DNA of 60,000 nt from Adiantum capillus-veneris (GCA_014529385.2 CM043943.1:158430247-158490246), one strand, 5' to 3'; numbered from the stretch's first letter, positions 24,076 to 36,499 are shown. Notes: generated by a model from the sequence alone, not told the origin. A program made the numbers and translations.

Positions 24076-25440
24076 CTGTGTCATTTTACCATTTGATCAT
24101 CTAAGGAAAGATATTGAAGAAAAATTTTCAATTCTAGTTTCTCTAGATTTTTTACAACATCTCCTCATGGATGTGATCTAATTTTCAACAACTCTGAGAG
24201 AGTAATCGTGTATTGTATAGGAGAAGACATGATTTCATGCACTCTTATTGTCTATGATTTTTGGTGTGGGTTTCCACTAAGATTGTATCACTCTAACCTC
24301 ATATTTTTGTTTCATGTTTCCCTATGAATAATAGCAAAGTTTTCAGCAATTCAGGTTTACTCTCCCAGATGCTTTGATTCCTAAATCCTTGTATAGAGAT
24401 TGTATATCTCTAGGGTAGAACTCGTGATCCATTTTGATTGTAGACTTAAAAGTTGCACTACCATCCTTTGCACTCCTAATTGCTTCCCATAAGGCTTGTG
24501 GCCATGACTCGTCCACTTTTGGAACTAGAATCATCATCTGTGACTTGGATTAATTCGTGGTATTAGCCACTACCCTTGCATCCAAAGGTGTTTTTGCCTT
24601 AGGTTTCATTTGATCATGTTCATTTCAGTTCAAAAATGTCGTTTGAGGGCAAGGGGAAAAGGAAAAATTCCGCCCCAAATTAGAGCAAAATAGTGTAAAA
24701 ATCAAAAAAATAACCCGAATTCCTCTTGGCAAATTCAAGGACAGGAATTTTGTATGTTAGGGAAAATCGGAACATTGCTGGTCTCCATCTTTCCACGTTG
24801 TGCATGTGCACACGTGCTATGAAAAGAATGTCACGTTGTCATGTAACCGGTTTCACCAATGCCTGTATCGTGTTCAAACCGACTGGCAGACGTTCTGTTC
24901 CAAGGGGTCGTGATCGAGATGTTGTTGTTGACCGTGTGTCCAAGAGTCGTGACTATCAATTCGAGATGCTGCCCTTGACTGCATATCGTTCCACCAGCCA
25001 GCCACGACCGTATAAGGCCTCATTGCTCAACCACTGGTTTGAGAGGAGGCACATGTCACGGAATGAGATTTGAAGGCACCTCTAGGCTCTTTCTTCCAAG
25101 AGAAAAATCACACATTACTTGCAGCCTTCAGCCTTCCCTTGCTAATAAGTGACACGATCCTTGCGCACATTACATTGCTGGGTAGAGACTAGAGTCCTCT
25201 TTGGCTTCCTAAAAGAAGACCTGTAGGAGGAGAGTGAGGATGACATTTGTCAAGTTCAAGCATCAATTAGACCTACCTTTCGAAGAACATCTGTCATTTT
25301 ACTGTTTCCTTACATTGATTGGACCTACCTTTTTGTGCAAACAATACACTTGTTCTCTTGTTTTTAGTTTGTCAATGGTCCCTTTCATTTCACACCATTG
25401 CATTACACAGGGTGACTACCCTTCCGTATTATTGTACTAT
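24076..25440. other. No recognisable gene; unassigned
   Basis: The longest frame (24726-25073, plus) is Arg-rich and shows no family motif. By position this may be LTR or leader of fragment E on the antisense strand, but no LTR terminus or primer site was found. Confidence 0.35.
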
Positions 25441-25843
25441 ATAAGTCCTTAGTAAAGCGTTGCATTTTGGGTGTAATTGTGGACACCATTAAATAAACCT
25501 TGCTAATTAATGCCACATGGCAAGCTAATGATCACAAACTTTCTATTTTACCATTTTTTGTAGGCAGTTGTGAGAGATTGTGTTGACATTTGTTTACCTT
25601 CCTCTTTAAAGAGGGACATTGTGTATTGGGTCACACACAATCTTTCCCATCATGATTCGCTTTGCTTTTCTGACTACATAAGTAGTCCTTAGTAATGGGT
25701 TGGATTTTGGGTGGATCTCTCGACCATTGGATAAAGCTTGCAGATTGGGTGTTGACATTTGTGTACCTCTCTCTATAAAGAGGAACATCGAATATTGTGT
25801 CGAGCACAATCTTTTTCATCTTCTTTCACTTTGTTTTTTCTTT

Positions 25844-26300
25844 TCAATTTCTTACAATGCTTCCAAGTGTTTTTTCAATCGTTATTTTTTTCATGATTTT
25901 GGAATATATTGTAATCTAAATAGTTCATTGTTACACTTTTTTCCAAAAACTATAATATTTTATTGTGCTCCTACATGTTTTAGAATACTACTATCACTTT
26001 CTATTTTTCTCTCTCATAAAAAAACCTCTTATTATGAAATTCTTCTCAGTAGCCTTATGTAGGCCATTTCACCTTGTTTCTCAATTTTTGACAATGCTTC
26101 CAAGTGTTTTTTCAATTGTTATTTTTTATGCTTTTGAAATATGTTGTAATTTAAATAGTTTCTTGTTACACTTCTCTTTTAAAAACGTAATCCTTTATTG
26201 TAACAAAGGTTTTGAAACGCTAGTGTCACTTTCTCATTTTCTTTCTCACAACGAAGCATCTTATTATTGAATTCCTCTCTCAATAGCTTTATGTAGGTCA
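25844..26300. repeat. Two diverged tandem units, period about 237 bp
   Basis: CAATGCTTCCAAGTGTTTTT starts at 25855 and again at 26092; the flanks continue to match (AATATATTGTAAT against AATATGTTGTAAT, CTTATGTAGG in both). A similar partial duplication around AGTCCTTAGTAA precedes it (about 25444 and 25682). AT-rich and noncoding. Confidence 0.8.
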
Positions 26301-27055
26301 TAGTGAATTTTCACGTTGTTCTTTTAGAATACCAACTTGAACCTTCATGTTGTTATTATTGTTAATCCAATGGATCCACTCTGCTAGCACACTCTTCTCT
26401 TCCTATTCACAACTAGTCGTCTTTCATGGTCCCTTGGTATTCATATTTTGAATTGCAAAAATATGTCAAACTCCTCCATAATTCTTGAGTTGCCCCACAT
26501 AGTTTAGAGTGCCTAGTTTTATTGAGCAGATGGGTTCTATCTTTTGCACGTCTTCCTTGTGTTTGTTACAACTCGAGACACCCATGCCATCTATCAATGT
26601 GGCTGTGGTTCACTCTATGGAGTTTCTAGCGACCATTGACTTTGAGCGAGATGAGTTATCTTTTCTAAGAGGATTGTGGTCATGAGCATACAAAACTAAG
26701 GCATGAGATGTCACATGATGGGGCACCTTGTCAATCATTGTCATATGGCAAATATGCAAGGATAGTTTGGTAAGAGGAGAGCTTGGTCCTCATAGCCTTG
26801 TCAATCATAATACAGTCACTTCAATAGCTGCATCTACTCCGAAAGATCTCGTGGATCAGAAGGGTTGAATCTGGTGCAGTCAAGACTGCACAAGAGGGGA
26901 GTTACTCCGCTCCTTTGTCACAGATTGCCTGGATAGAATAGAGTCGCTGATTTTCTTTTGGATTTCAGGGATACTGTTGTGCTGACAGTATTATGTTGTA
27001 TATGAAATTGAATTCCCAAAATTGAAAATGAATGATGGGAAGTGACATACCCTAT
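26301..27055. other. No recognisable gene
   Basis: Short frames only. By position this is downstream of the antisense copia fragment that follows and may include its 3' noncoding region or LTR; no end could be recognised. Confidence 0.35.
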
Positions 27056-27059
27056 GTGA

Positions 27060-27720
27060 TCAATTTACAAAGGGGATTAAGCCCAAAGCTTTGCCAAAAG
27101 CTTCAAACTATCACAAGGCAAAGTCTTTGTGAAAAGACGACCAAGTTGTCTTGCCTAGGCACATCATACAAGTTGACCTCTCTTGCAAAGAGTCTCTCCC
27201 TCACATAATATCAGTGTACTTCAATGTGATTTGTGCAAGCATGCAACAATGGGTTTCTAACAACCTCTAGAGCACTCTAACCATCAATGTAGATCGCGGT
27301 GGCAAACTATTATCCAATAGTCAAATCAAGAAAAAGGCATTAGAGCCAAAAGCATTCATCCTTAGCTATGAGAGTTGCCACGTACTAAGCCTCACAGCTA
27401 GAAGTGGCCATTGTAGATTGCTTTTTCCTCAAGCAAGATATGCATGAGTTGTCAAGCATGAAACAAAAGCCACTAGTGGGTTCTTGTGTCATAGAAACTA
27501 ACCCAATCTAAAAAACCCAATATGCATGAGTTGTCGAGCATGTAACAAAATCCACTAGTGATCACTCGTGTGTCATAGAAACTAACCCAATCGAAAAAGC
27601 ATGTAGATTTAGCTCCAATGATCCCTCCTTGGGATAAAACAACCCAAGATGTAAAGTGCCCCTCAAGTAGTGAAAGATTCATATGACTGCCTTACAATGC
27701 GCAGAGCCTAGGCAATGCAT
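27060..27720 (-). pseudogene. pol: Ty1/copia RNase H fragment
   Basis: The antisense reading contains the copia C-terminal pattern: TSGFCYMLDNSC, then ALEVVRNPLLHACTNHIEVH, YYVRERLFAREVNL and DVPRQDNLVVFSQ. It parallels the plus-strand copia RNase H at 33660-34193 (VARNPLFHARTKHIEVH, YVPTQDNLANLFTKAL). A duplicated block of about 60 bp (around 27480-27600, WVSFYDTR twice) and stops show decay. RNase H degrades the RNA template in reverse transcription. Confidence 0.8.
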
Positions 27721-27890
27721 AAGTTTCGTCACAATTGAGACTGCATACTGAACACTCGGGAGTCATAATGCATAAATAAATGAGGCAACCCATATCCTAT
27801 TGATAGAGTGTGACCTCAAAGTAATCTCCAGCATCATAAAGACGAAGCGTCAACCCTATCTTCATAGGAGTAGCAATAGGATTGCAATCC

Positions 27891-28030
27891 TCAAGGTTGA
27901 ATCCATGAAACGATGTTGTTACCCGGATGCAATATTAAAAATAGAATGCATGAACAAATACTATATTGCACATAGGTAAGGTACAGAATACCAAAGAATG
28001 CATGAATAATACTGATATCCATTATCATGG
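27891..28030 (-). repeat. Dispersed repeat, also at about 36500-36640; LTR-end-like
   Basis: The blocks ATAGAATGCATGAA/ATAGAACGCATAAA, CAGGTAAGGTACA/TAGGTAAGGTACA and CAAAGAA recur in order at about 36530-36600. On the antisense strand the repeat ends in GGGTAACA here and GGGTGACA there, like an LTR 3' end. It abuts integrase sequence on its right. Confidence 0.55.
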
Positions 28031-30240
28031 CGGTTCCTTTTGACCCTAAGAAACGACCAAAAGCACATGCTATAAAGCTACCAAGCAATTTACACATTGC
28101 ATCCACGTGAATTGTAGGCCACCAAAGCCCGCCTTGAAACACCTTCCTTGTGGTTAAAGGTCCGAACAAATGACCACTAACAATACCTTCGTGAGCTTCC
28201 ACAAGTAATGCTCGTCGATCTTGGAACACACCGCAACAATACTCCCCAAAGATCTCTGTAATAAAGCTAACTCAATTGAATTTCAAATCTATTACTTTTC
28301 AATGCCACACGTTTCCTTTGATCAACCGTAAAATGGGTCGTCATAATGCCTTCTTGCAAAAAGATCATCATCTTCTCATATCATATCCATGAAAGATGTT
28401 CTGAATTTTGAACACCTTTCTCTTTCTCTTTTGTTATAAACAAATTTGTATCCAGAAAACTCATTTTCAACACCAGTAGGTGTCTCTTTTGAGTCTAATC
28501 AGGAAAAGTAGTATGCAACCACATGTTACGCTATGGGTCGATGTACCACTTCAAACTCAAATTCTTATAGTAGAATCATCCACTTGGCTAGTCTGCCTAC
28601 GAAAGTTTCTTGGTGTACCAGAAAACAGCAATGTCAAGTGATCCACATGAAAATAAAGCAATTTTTTTAGCAAATAATGTCTAAACTTCTTCACCAAATA
28701 TGCCATTCCTAAACATTCTCTCTCCATCATCAAATAGTTCTTTTTCGCTTGCAAAAATCCATCTACTAGTATCATAGACTGATTGAGCCATCCATTCACT
28801 GTTTTTTGCATCAATACACTTCCAATTGCGATGTCAAAAGCATCAAAAAACACATGGAAATACTTTCCCCAATTTGGAGATAAAAGGACTGGTGCTCTCA
28901 TCAACCTCATTTTGAGGCAACGATATGCCTAATCACATTCTGGCCCTCTTGAATTCCTTCTTATCCACATGTGCCATCACATTCAATGGTACCACAATAT
29001 GAGCCAAAAACCACAAATGGCGATTGTGCCACCATACGTGACACAAAAACCGCAGCAATCATCTTTGTTGAATCAGGTGGTGGTACCTGCATAATGACCA
29101 CACTCTTGATGGGATCTACCGCAATACCTTCTTTGGAAATGATGTGTCCCAACAATATTTTGCTAACCACTACAAACACACACTTCATTGGATTAAGGCT
29201 CAATCTGGTTTTTGACATTTCTTGAAACATGGCCTCAAATGATGTAGATGCTTTGACTTTTCTCCAAACATAGAGAAGTCATTTAAAGAAATTCGCATGA
29301 AGTTTGTGAGATACATACATAATATATGTTGCATATCCCTTTGGAAGGTACTAGGAGTATTCTGCATACCAAACCACATCATTGTGCAAGCAAAGACTTC
29401 CCATGCAGTGATAAATGCGGTCTTTGGTTGATCTGAAACTACAATTTGAACTTGTTATAACCAGTATCCATCCACAAAAGAAAACATATGTTGACTTGCA
29501 ACTTCATTCAAAGTAGAATCCAAAAATGAAAGTGGGAATGGATCCAACATGATAGCTACATTCAGCTTGCGGTAATCAACAAAGATCTGTAGCTTCTTGT
29601 TCTTTTTTGGTACCACCACAATTGGTGAGATTCAATCGGATTTCGATTGGGACTATATATCCAACTTTCAACAATCTATCCAATTTCTCTTTGACTAGCT
29701 TTGCATAATTCAAATTCATACAATACTTGGCCTGCTTGGTAGGAATCGCATCCTTCTTCAAATTGATAAGATGTTGTTAAAATCTGGGATCAAGGCCCTT
29801 CATATCCAAATAGTCCCATGCAAACATGTCCAGAAACTCTATCAACAACTTGATAAGATCAATCCAAAAATAGGCTTCCAGGTCTACATAAATCTTGACA
29901 AGTATTGGTTTATTCTGTGTCCCAAGATTTACTTCTAGAATTTCATCATCCTTAATCCTCAAAAACTTATTCATATACTTCTCAAATTCATGTTCTTGCT
30001 GTAATAAATCCTTCAGGTCCATCTGCTTTGAGTCTGCTTTTCTCTCTACATCTAATTTTGGAAAACCTCTACTGGAACTTAAATCGAGATCTGTCCACCA
30101 TGGTTTGGTCGGGACATTCTCTACATAATGCTTTTGAATTTCTTCCACATCCATCATACAAATAGCCATTAGATCTTGATTTTCTTGAAGGAATCTAGCT
30201 TCTTATTCATCAATCAAGCCTTTCATCATGTTTATTGATT
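28031..30240 (-). pseudogene. pol: Gypsy element D pol: RT linker, RT, RNase H, integrase start
   Basis: Read leftwards from 30240: the pre-RT segment (FLDMFAWDYLDMKGLDP), RT pieces (AKLVKEKLDRLLKVGYIVPIE; MQNTPSTFQRDMQHI; LSLNPMKCVFVV and GHIISKEGI), RNase H (YFHVFFDAFDIAIGSVLMQ; ERECLGMAYLVKKFRHYL), then the integrase zinc segment (EAHEGIVSGHLFGPLTTRKV, GLWWPTIHVDAM). The frame is broken repeatedly. It is cut at about 28030 by the LTR-end-like repeat and at about 30330 by copia sequence. The RT is distinct from that of elements C and the 19.7-kb element, so this is another gypsy lineage. Confidence 0.85.
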
Positions 30241-30351
30241 CGGCCACAATGGGTTGCCTCTCCTCACAAACATGATCGCTTGCTGATATGAAACTTGAAT
30301 CTTCCTTGATCTCCCATATAAATAATTGTTACCATACATGTGTGGTAGTGA

Positions 30352-30556
30352 TGTGTGTCAACACACTTAGGACCATCGGGGCATTTTTTTCCTCACTAGG
30401 AGGTTTTTCCCCCCGTGCATTGTATATACGCCCATCACTCTAGGGCTAACTTATCTTCTCATTGCAAACTAAGTTTTACTACTCTCTCTTATGTGCCTTG
30501 AGCTTCTTTGCCTTCTCCAAGTTGTGTTCTGTTTTCTTGCAAACCTATTTCCAACA
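30352..30556 (+). mobile_element. Candidate short copia LTR
   Basis: A TGTGTGTCAACACAC start, a CCAACA end and the primer site three bases later suggest a short LTR of about 205 bp. The left boundary is inferred from where gypsy D sequence stops. No second copy was found after the copia RNase H at 34195, so this is not confirmed. Confidence 0.45.
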
Positions 30557-30558
30557 AT

Positions 30559-30570
30559 TGGTATCAGAGT
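30559..30570 (+). promoter_or_regulatory. Primer binding site, initiator-Met tRNA (copia)
   Basis: TGGTATCAGAGT, one base off the perfect tRNA-iMet complement at its last position, directly after the candidate LTR. Confidence 0.8.
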
Positions 30571-30917
30571 AGGTTGCATCATCTTGGGCATAGTCGCCAA
30601 CATTGCCAGCACACACCTACTCATTTTCTCTGATTTGGGTGAGCTTTGGTGAGTGTTAGTAGGTCAAAAAATAATTTGGGTAAGCTTAAGAGCTTGCTCT
30701 ACTCAAAATTTCCATTCCGGCTCATTTCGGTCTCCATTTCCACTACAGGCAGTATTGTGTAGTAATTTTATCCTTTTATGCAAAATTTCTATCAATGCCA
30801 ACTTTTACATAACAGGTCCCTTAAAATATTCTTTGGATTTTGACATATAGCATGTTTTGGTCTTGCTTCGTTTCTCCTCTTTTCGGGTAGTTTTTACGTG
30901 AGGTGTGTAGGCACTCG

Positions 30918-31405
30918 CCTTGGCTGACAACAACACAGATGTGTTCAAGATGTTTGTTGTTGAGGATAAATTGGATGTGGACAAATACCCAATGTGAGCT
31001 TACATGATGCAACATATTCTTGTGTCAAAGGGAATTTGGAATGTCGTGCTAGGCATTGATGTATGTCCTAATATTCTGTGCATACAAGCGATGTTGAGGA
31101 TGTTGCAGGTTTTGATGGCAGGATTGCTGCTAATAGTAGAGATGTTTTTCCTACGGTTAAGCAGGCTCGTTGGGATATTAGAGATATGCACGCTCATGCA
31201 TTAATTGCATTATCTGTGAAGTGCACTATTACTCCTCACATTCGCTCAGGTAAATCTGCAAAGCAGGCTTGGGATTCTTGTTGGTCTTTATGCAAGTTGC
31301 AATGAGGCTAAAATTGCATTGCTGCGTAAAGACCTGGAATCAAAGATTATGTATCAGAAATCTACACTCATTTGGTCAAACAAGGCTCTCATAACAATCC
31401 AATAT
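30918..31405 (+). pseudogene. gag: Ty1/copia gag fragment
   Basis: Reading in the plus strand with frame changes gives ADNNTDVFKMF, EDKLDVDKYPM, YMMQHILVSKGIWNVVLG and DVFPTVKQARWDIRDMHAHALIALS, the usual start of copia gag (the WNxxL-type pattern followed by ALxxI). It is interrupted at 31412 by an antisense solo LTR-A. The polymerase part resumes near 33160, but protease and integrase are missing, so a deletion accompanied or followed the insertion. Confidence 0.75.
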
Positions 31406-32489
31406 AAATCATGTAATGGAAATGGTCCATGCACTTTGAGAATAGTGGAATTAAGAGAATTAGAGTGAGCATTTTTAGGAGACTACTTTGAGAACATAGA
31501 GGGTGAACTTAATTTTTAGCAATAGAAACTTGGCATGAACAATACTTTTGCAAGAGAGAGAGAGAGAGAGTTTAGAGAAATTGACAACATTTGAGGACCG
31601 GATTTATGTAGAGCCAATTCCCCCTCCAATAGACTTTTGTATTATAGAGTCTCCCATCAAGAGAGACTTGGTATAATACAATCTTTGTGTTCCTTGTGAC
31701 CTTGGTGATGCTACGAAGATGGAAATCTTCATGCATCATGAGCATAACATAGACTTTGTAGAAAGCATTAACCATCCCCAGCCTCAGTCCCAAGGCCTCA
31801 AACACCTTCAAAGGTAGAGAGAGCTAGCTGGGAATGAGGGTAGGGTAAATAAATATTTCCTCACCTATCATCACTCTTCTTGCTATCATACATAATAGCA
31901 TAGTAATGAATATGGAGAAGATGCCAAGCTTAATTATTGAAGCATGGATCTTGGTTGGATTGGCATTCCATAGCCAAGAGTGTTGGTGTAGGCTCTCACT
32001 TCTCAACAAGCTTGGAGAAGGAGATGGAGTTCCTACACTTTCACCAAGTGATAATGTGTGAAAAATGAGTGTGTGAGAGAGTGTATACCCCCAAGCACAC
32101 CCCTTCCTTGTGGCTCAAGCTAATTGGACCCCTCTAAGCCTAGCCAATCACATGCATAATTCATTTCAAGCAACATGGGTAGCATTAGGACAAGTGTCCT
32201 CCTTACCTCTTTGAGAGAGAGAACTTGACAATATCTAGATATTTTTTGAATTGAACTAGAATCTCATTGGACCCCTCTTTAGCCAAGCCAATAGGATTCA
32301 AGCACACCATGTGGCTAAGCATAGGGAGAGCCTACATGTGTCCATGTGCTCCTTGAAAAGGGGGTGCCCTTTGGGTGAGTGGAAGGTTAAGTCAAAGATT
32401 CCCCTAACATTGGGGCTTTCCCCCTCCTTTGTAGAGTCTCTTTTTTACTCAAGCACCTTACTTCCCATGCATGGGAAGATTCTCAAGCA

Positions 32490-32700
32490 CCTTCATCATC
32501 AAGCATGACAAGCACCTTAGTCAGCAAGCACGACAAGCACCTCAAACACCTTAGTCAACAAGCACCTCAAGCACCTTACTCATCAAGCATGACAAGCACC
32601 TCAAGCACCTTAGTCACCAATCATGAAAAGCACCTCAAGCACCTTAGTCAGCAAGCACGACAAGCACCTCAAGCTTGGGTCAAGTTCCCACCTCAAGCTC
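32490..32700. repeat. Minisatellite based on CAAGCACCT
   Basis: At least ten imperfect units of CAAGCACCTCAAGCACCTTA, with variants CATCAAGCATGA and CAGCAAGCACGA. It lies inside the solo LTR-A and is not seen in the other LTR-A copies. Confidence 0.85.
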
Positions 32701-32809
32701 AGCCCTAGCTTTGCCTAAGGTTCTAGGTCTAAGGACTTTTAACACTAACCTTTGGAGGCCTTTAATGAATCTAACCCTAGGTCTTTTAAGCTCCATTAGA
32801 TGCACGTTG

Positions 32810-33110
32810 CTCTTTGATAGATTATCTCCTTTTGGACCCCTATTGAGATGTAACCATCTCTCCTCTTGGCCCCCTACTGAGATAAGTCTAGAAGCACTTA
32901 TTACACATTTCTCTTTGGTAGACGATCTCCTTTTGGACCCCTATTGAGATGTAACCATCTCTCCTCTTGGTCCCATGTTGAGATAAGTCTAGAAGCGCTT
33001 ATTACACATTGCTCTTTGGTAGACAATCTCCTTTTGGACCCCTATTGAGATGTAACCATCTCTCCTTTTGGTCCCATGCTGAGATAGGTCTAGAAGCACA
33101 TGTCTCTATT
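32810..33110. repeat. Three tandem units, period 101 bp
   Basis: CTCTTTGATAGATTATCTCC begins at 32810, with CTCTTTGGTAGACGATCTCC at 32911 and CTCTTTGGTAGACAATCTCC at 33012. Each is followed by TTTTGGACCCCTATTGAGAT and TCTAGAAGC. They lie in the upstream part of the solo LTR-A. Confidence 0.9.
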
Positions 33111-33159
33111 CTAACTCTTGTTCCCATTTATTCTCCCACATTAAATGATCAATTTAATA

Positions 33160-34195
33160 TGATAAAATCATTTGGGTTAGCTATATATTAAATTTTATGA
33201 CAAAGCATTTTGTTATGTAAAGCGGGAGGCTGATGTACTTCTCATTGTTGTTCTATATGTGGATGATATGTTGATCACTAGTCCGAATGAGACACATATT
33301 GTTGAATTTAAGGCTGATTTGAATTCTACTTTTAGGATGAAAGATTTGGGGTTGTTGCATCATTACTTGGACATACAGTTTTAGTTTGATGGTGGTATTG
33401 CCTTGTGTCCAACAAGCTACATAGAGACATCAATATGTAAATTTGGCCTATTTCTACTCTAGTGGAAACAGGTTTGAAGTTGAGTCTTCATGATGCTACT
33501 GATCCTATCAATGTCACTCTTTACCACATTGTTGTTGGCTGCCTTATTTATGTATGCAACATCAGGCTTGATATTTAGTTTGCAGTCTCACAGGTCAGCA
33601 GATTTATGCATAGCCCCGGGTCTAAGCATTAGTAGGATTTCCAGAGGATATTTTGCTACTTGATTGGCACTTTACATCTTGGGTTGTTTTATCCCAAGGG
33701 GAGATCATTGCCGCCAGATTTACATGCCTTTGCGGACTCAGATTGGGCTGGTTGTTCTAACACACGAGTGTCCACAAGTGGTTTTTGTTTCATGCTCGAT
33801 ATTTCATGCATATCATGGTTGAGAAAGAAGAAACCTATTGTGGCCACTTCTAGTTGTGAGGCTATGTATAGGGCAGTCTTCATAGCTACGGTTCAGTGTG
33901 TATGGCTCAGACACCTTATGACTAATTTAGGTGTTGGATAGGACACTGCCAATATCATCTACAATGACAGTCAGAGTGCATTGGTAGTTGCGAGGAACCC
34001 ACTTTTTCATGCTCGCACAAAGCACATTGAGGTGCATTGTCACTATGTTAGGGAGAGACTCTCAGCAGGAGAGATCAGCTTGGCTTATGTGCCGACACAG
34101 GACAACCTTGCAAATCTTTTCACAAAGGCATTGTCTCGTGAGAAGTTCAAAGCTTTCCGCAAAGCTTTGGGCTTACTCCCCTTTGTGGAGTGATC
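33160..34195 (+). pseudogene. pol: Ty1/copia RT C-terminus and RNase H
   Basis: RT is recognised by YVKREADVLLIVVLYVDDMLIT (33210-33280), with the catalytic YVDD, then FRMKDLGLLHHYLDIQ. After several broken frames RNase H follows: ADSDWAGCSNTRVSTSGFCFML, KKPIVATSSCEAMYRA, then ARTKHIEVHCHYVRERL and YVPTQDNLANLFTKALSREKF, ending with the usual ALGL tail at 34193. Protease and integrase are missing upstream. The YVDD motif is intact but stops (for example after YLDIQF) make the copy inactive. Confidence 0.9.
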
Positions 34196-34650
34196 ATGTC
34201 CTTAGGGCGTGGCACTTCCCTTACACTATGTGCTAGCTCTCATTCACTGCATCACTGCAAATCCTCCATCTACAAAGTACATTTTTAATGTTATTGCCCC
34301 GATGTCACATAGTAATCAGTGGGGCTCGGTCATCTGCTAGAGGATACAACTCTTCTAGCACTATCGATTTGTTGTTGGCCCCTCTGATGTTTTATCATCA
34401 TGAAATTGTTCTTTAAAAGCGGGTACCAATCAAAGCATAACCCCCAACTCAACCTCCAGATTAGCATCCTTTGTTCAAAGAGCCCACATAATTTTACTGA
34501 GTCTCTTGCTGGAAAACTTGTATCACATTGGCTAATTGACTCAAGTGTTTATTTTGCTAAGAAGTTACCAATTGGCCATGTTCCAATATTATATCAACAT
34601 TTACTAGTGCTATGATTCTTCATCTCGTAAATATCACACCAAAGTTTATT
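34196..34650. other. No gene; possible 3' noncoding region of the copia element
   Basis: Directly downstream of the copia stop, with no LTR matching 30352-30556. No protein-like frame. Confidence 0.4.
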
Positions 34651-34656
34651 TAGTGC

Positions 34657-35210
34657 CTAGTCACTAGTCACATGACCCTCATTTTGACATTTCGTACAGT
34701 GTAGTTTTGAGGTGTTCATTTTCAAGGTTTTTCCCTTTCTTGTCGCCGCCTTCTTTTTGGCTTCTTTGGTCTTTGTTGATTGTGTAGGAGGATCTTCATC
34801 CTCTTTTGAGCTTGCATCCTCTTCTGATTTACTGATGGTGTCCTCTTTGGAGTCACTTTTTGCGGGGTGTTTCTTGGATTTCTTTAAATGGGGTACACCC
34901 AGAGATTGCTTCGCCACCGAGGCCACCAACATGAACCTTTCTAATGTTACCGTTTCTAGGTCAATAGTCGCCAGTGCGGTTTGGAGACTCTTTTGCAATC
35001 CCCGAACATAATAAGAATTCAGCATCTTGTCTGCTAGACATTTCTTTCCCACTCTCTGAAGTAACATGTGAAACTTAGCCATATAAGTTTTCACATCAGA
35101 TCTTTTCTGTTTGCACAATCACAAGCACTTTAACATCTGTGGAGATTTTTTCTTTGTACAAAATTTCTTCAAGAACACCACAACAATATTCGAGAAAGTT
35201 TTGAAATAAT
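34657..35210 (-). pseudogene. gag: Retrotransposon gag fragment with zinc knuckle start
   Basis: The antisense frame from 35118 encodes KRSDVKTYMAKFHMLLQRVG, YYVRGLQKSLQTALATIDLETVTLERFMLVASVAKQS in pieces, a Lys/Ser/Glu-rich hydrophilic region, then LHCTKCQNEGHVTSD, a knuckle whose last Cys is replaced by a stop. The same reading extends upstream to about 35210 (LAKYPIDYFKTF). The pattern is gag of a gypsy-type element. Nothing of protease or pol follows. Confidence 0.75.
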
Positions 35211-36480
35211 CAATTGGATATTTTGCAAGCCATTTTGACATTAGGAAGAGAATGGAGTCTAGGAGGGCCTTTTTATTTGACAATTTAAGGGAGTCAAACC
35301 TTTAGTATTAAGAAAGCAATCAAAGGACAACTTTGAATTCAAACAGGTAAAACGGCTATTTTATTTGAATTCAAATTCCCCCCCCCCCCCCCCCCCCAAA
35401 ATGAAGTTTAGAATCTAGCAAACAAAATTATATCATATAACATATCTATGGAAAGAGCTCGACGTGTAGATTCTATATCTATAATCTCCGCTCAAATCGG
35501 AGATCATATGTAGGAGTCATGGAAGGCCAAAAACATAAATTTGTCCCCTCTCTTTTCTGGGGGGGGGAAGTGCATTCTTTGACCACTCTTACACCTCTCT
35601 TACACACCCACCATTCTTGCACACATGGCATGTATCTATTCGTCCTGTCCAAATATTAATCACCTTCTAATCTCATGGTAAATAAAGAGGCCCTCCTAAA
35701 CCCCATCCTCTTCCTAATGAAGATTTTCCACTGAAGGTGGTTTCCAATACCATGTCCTTATGCACCACATTACCATTGCCATCCATTAGTGCATACCGCT
35801 TTTTGAAGGATCGCACATGTGAATCCGAATAACAAATTTTCTCACCAATTTGATGTACCTTGAGCCCATGATGCTTACTACTAGGTTCTACCAACTGGAA
35901 AATTCTAGTGTACGATTGGTTCAGTCGGAACAAAAACAGTTGTGACCATCAAAATTTCAACAGATGAGAATCTCGTAGCCTACACTTGGTCCTCATGTTG
36001 ATCCAAGTGGATCCGAAATTAGAGGTCCAGACAAAATAGGATCCCAACTTGCCAACGATGGCTCTTCCTCCAAGCCTCAATCCTACTAACGTGGAGAACA
36101 GTGGTTCAAAAGGACCTGCACTAGCTGGTTCATAAGTTTGATCCGGAGAAGGGGGAGATGTTTGCAGGAATTTGGCTGTGGACTCTGATCGATCCGTGTC
36201 TCTCATTTGTAAACCAACATAATTCTATCGGATCCACTTGGGTGAATGTATCTATGACTTCAAATTGTACCCTCTTCAAATGCCCTTTCTCCCCATGGAT
36301 CTTGCGATTCTACCAGAATGGCATCTCGAGTTATGCAAGATTGTCGCAGTCCATGTTTCTACCTTGGCAAAAGGATAATGGGATAAGGTGTACATGAGAC
36401 CTTGCCCGTCAAAACATGGTATCCATGAGGTATCTGTCATGCCTCAGTGGTCAGCGCCATGAATCCCGAATCCATAGGCA
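35211..36480. other. Unassigned; contains poly-C and poly-G runs
   Basis: No recognised gene. Antisense frames 35933-35673 and 36206-35949 are open but show no motif I can name. On the antisense strand this region lies upstream of the gag fragment and may be its leader and LTR. A run of 20 C occurs at 35378-35397 and a run of 9 G at about 35560. Confidence 0.4.
35378..35397. repeat. Poly-C run of 20
   Basis: Twenty consecutive C between AAATT and AAAATG. On the antisense strand it is a long G tract. It could also be a sequencing or assembly length artefact. Confidence 0.85.
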
Positions 36481-36499
36481 CAGCTAATTTGTAGTTGAT

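Larger units (their letters stand above)
31412..33140 (-). mobile_element. Solo LTR-A, antisense, inside a copia element
   Basis: On the antisense strand its 3' end (TTACA, 31412-31416) and blocks such as GTATTGTTCATGC, GGAACACAAAG, GTCTCTCTTGATGGGAGA and the CGGTCCTCAAATGTTGTCAA segment match LTR-A at 14034-15474 and 17162-17564. It has no internal region on either side, so it is a solo LTR left after LTR-LTR recombination. The upstream end lies around 33140 but is not exact. It is longer than copy 1 owing to two internal tandem arrays. Confidence 0.75.

Noticed and set aside
24726-25073. Arg-rich ORF of 115 codons
   Set aside because: No motif, no related copy in the window and no supporting context; I leave the stretch unassigned.
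30559-30570. tRNA gene at the primer sites
   Set aside because: Only 12-18 bases complementary to tRNA 3' ends are present, directly after LTRs; no cloverleaf is encoded.
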